Assembly: GCA_006514895.1 (NCBI GenBank)
Contig: VDMG01000142.1
Coordinates: 1 to 32,645 of the forward strand
DNA: 32,645 nucleotides
Origin: Beijerinckiaceae bacterium
GTDB lineage: Bacteria > Pseudomonadota > Alphaproteobacteria > Rhizobiales > Beijerinckiaceae
Direction: 5' to 3'
In this document: positions 31,742-32,645 of the stretch, piece by piece
Layout: the number at the start of each line of letters is the position of its first letter
How positions within the stretch are numbered: position 1 is the first letter of the stretch
Notes under the pieces: generated by a model
Database searches by the model: none
Told to the model about the DNA's origin: nothing
The model's input: the letters and a program-made list of their open reading frames with translations, nothing else
Position numbers and translations under genes: made by a program

Positions 31742-32077
31742 ATGGCTATGGTATCAATCGTGACGGACAAAACCCCCGGACAGACCAAGTGGCTGGCCCG
31801 GAGGGCGAAGGCGGAGCCAACAGGGTTTCCGCAAGTCGCATGGGATGCGCCGCCCCTCATCAAAGGGATTGCTGAGCTCGAACTCCCGGCGCGTGTGGAG
31901 AATGGCCTAAGGAACGATAATATCCTTTTCGTCGGGGACCTCATTCAAAGAACTGAGGTGGACATCCTCCGTACACCTAATTTAGGGCGCGGCTCGGTGA
32001 ACATGATCAAGAGAGAGCTCGCCAAGCTGGGCCTTCAATTGGGCATGGTCATCGTCGATTCGCCAGGAGGTCAGTAA
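31742..32077 (+). CDS. free-standing RNA polymerase alpha-CTD-like protein
   Basis: This 111-residue protein has a basic 36-residue N-terminal stretch followed by a complete homologue of the alpha-subunit C-terminal domain (IAELELPARVENGLRNDNIL, FVGDLIQRTEVDILRTPNLG, RGSVNMIKRELAKLGLQLGM). It aligns without gaps to E. coli RpoA residues 257-315. R51 equals R265, N54 equals N268, N80 equals N294, G82 equals G296 and S85 equals S299, all DNA-contact positions. Lys298 is replaced by G84. The sigma-facing acidic residues (D259/E261) are E45/E47. The N-terminal dimerisation domain of RpoA is absent, so it cannot replace alpha; it may bind UP elements, sigma factors or activators. ATG 31742 is chosen over the longer frame because the family match and the 5-base spacing begin there. 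Its TAA overlaps the next ATG. Confidence 0.85.
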   Translation: MAMVSIVTDKTPGQTKWLARRAKAEPTGFPQVAWDAPPLIKGIAELELPARVENGLRNDNILFVGDLIQRTEVDILRTPNLGRGSVNMIKRELAKLGLQLGMVIVDSPGGQ

Positions 32078-32645
32078 TGGACATGATCGAAGAGCTTGCC
32101 GCGCTGAAGGCGCAAGTCGGGGCGCTGGCGGCGAGAGTCGCAGCGATCGAAAACCTCGGCGGCCGGAAAATAATTCCTGCGCCGGTCGAGCCGGTCGTGA
32201 TGGTCACGCACCCTGCCGCACCCGTGACGACTGACCTCCCGGACGGCAAAGAGCTGCAAGCACTCCGCGCGATTTGCGCCCGTGAATATCCAAAATGGGT
32301 AGACAGCGATGGCTTTGTTTTTGGCAGGCGTGGCACCGTCTCAAAACAGGAAAATGACCTCGAATGGCTTTTGCAATTTGGGCGCAGCATCCTCGCAATT
32401 AGCAATATGCGTGTCCTCGATAAGCCGGACAAAAAGCGGGCCGTCGTCGGCCATGTCGACGCCGCAACTGACCTGCTTCAATGCATCGGCAAGCCAGCGC
32501 GAGAGCTTCGGATGGGTCCTTTCTGCATGGCGTGTTTTGTGATGGGCGTGCCAGTCTCCGGCTTGGGGCTTGCCAGTTGTTCAATCTCACTCGGATTATC
32601 AGAGTACACCGGCAAGCCGATCGCGCCCGGGGCGTGGCGATCAAT
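32077..32645 (+). CDS. unknown protein, runs off the window
   Basis: The frame is open from ATG 32077 (overlapping the previous stop as TAATG, with AGGAGG about 9 bases upstream) to the window end, 189 codons. It starts with a coiled coil (MIEELAALKAQVGALAARVA), then a proline/valine-rich linker, then REYPKWVDSDGFVFGRRGTV. Near the end is a CxxC pair (RMGPFCMACFVMG), which could be half of a zinc site. I recognise no family. Codon use and the strong ribosome binding site show that it is a real gene and part of the XRE operon. Confidence 0.8.
   Translation, partial: MDMIEELAALKAQVGALAARVAAIENLGGRKIIPAPVEPVVMVTHPAAPVTTDLPDGKELQALRAICAREYPKWVDSDGFVFGRRGTVSKQENDLEWLLQFGRSILAISNMRVLDKPDKKRAVVGHVDAATDLLQCIGKPARELRMGPFCMACFVMGVPVSGLGLASCSISLGLSEYTGKPIAPGAWRS

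Noticed and set aside
1-32645. CRISPR arrays, rRNA or insertion sequences with terminal inverted repeats
   Set aside because: No regularly spaced direct repeats, rRNA signatures or transposase genes were seen anywhere in the window.

Overview
The window looks like the chromosome of an alphaproteobacterium of the order Hyphomicrobiales, possibly near Beijerinckiaceae (Methylocella, Methylocapsa or Beijerinckia; tentative). The reasons are high G+C coding sequence, a MucR/Ros-type regulator, two perfect CtrA boxes (TTAA-N7-TTAA), and copies of the dispersed palindromic 'CTAGA...catgatc...CTAG' family common in that order. The taxon is inferred from these traits and was not searched.

Layout. 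(1) 1-3600: the tail of a gene cut by the edge, an unknown beta-rich protein, acetyl-CoA synthetase (acs), and an L,D-transpeptidase preceded by a CtrA box. (2) 4048-13750: the most notable block, a convergent lipid locus. On the + strand are a dedicated acyl carrier protein, a KAS II-type condensing enzyme, two hot-dog (MaoC-type) subunits, a short-chain reductase and a CslA-like glycosyltransferase. On the - strand, in transcription order, are a serine-palmitoyltransferase-like alpha-oxoamine synthase, a bacterial-ceramide-synthase-like acyltransferase, and a desaturase with the specific hallmarks of eukaryotic dihydroceramide delta-4 desaturase (DEGS1/DES1). A PlsC-type acyltransferase lies upstream of them. 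I read this as a near-complete sphingolipid pathway: a mini-FAS supplies a long acyl chain on its own ACP, the oxoamine synthase condenses it with serine (or another amino acid), the SDR may reduce the ketone, the acyltransferase N-acylates, the desaturase acts on the backbone, and the glycosyltransferase may add a head group. (3) 13.8-18.5 kb: a decaying region around an intact geranylgeranyl-reductase-family flavoprotein. It holds a choloylglycine hydrolase pseudogene with three single-base indels, a DUF938 methyltransferase with one frameshift, and a DUF3775 gene cut by an in-frame amber codon. (4) 18.7-26.1 kb: ordinary core genes, namely a peptidoglycan-binding membrane protein, a PAS histidine kinase, SufE, MucR, an S9 oligopeptidase B-like peptidase and a proline/acid-rich membrane protein. 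(5) 26.4-29.1 kb: a wrecked integrative element with remnants of a P4-type integrase (core deleted), an unknown island gene, an AlpA-like regulator and a phage-type family A DNA polymerase. (6) 29.1-30.4 kb: no gene I can support. (7) 30.5-32.6 kb: an intact, tightly coupled accessory operon of an XRE regulator, two unknown proteins, a free-standing homologue of the RNA polymerase alpha-subunit C-terminal domain, and an unknown protein running off the edge.

The two signals most worth following are the bacterial sphingolipid locus with a eukaryote-type delta-4 desaturase, and the stand-alone alpha-CTD protein encoded in a mobile-type operon. No RNA gene or CRISPR array was seen.
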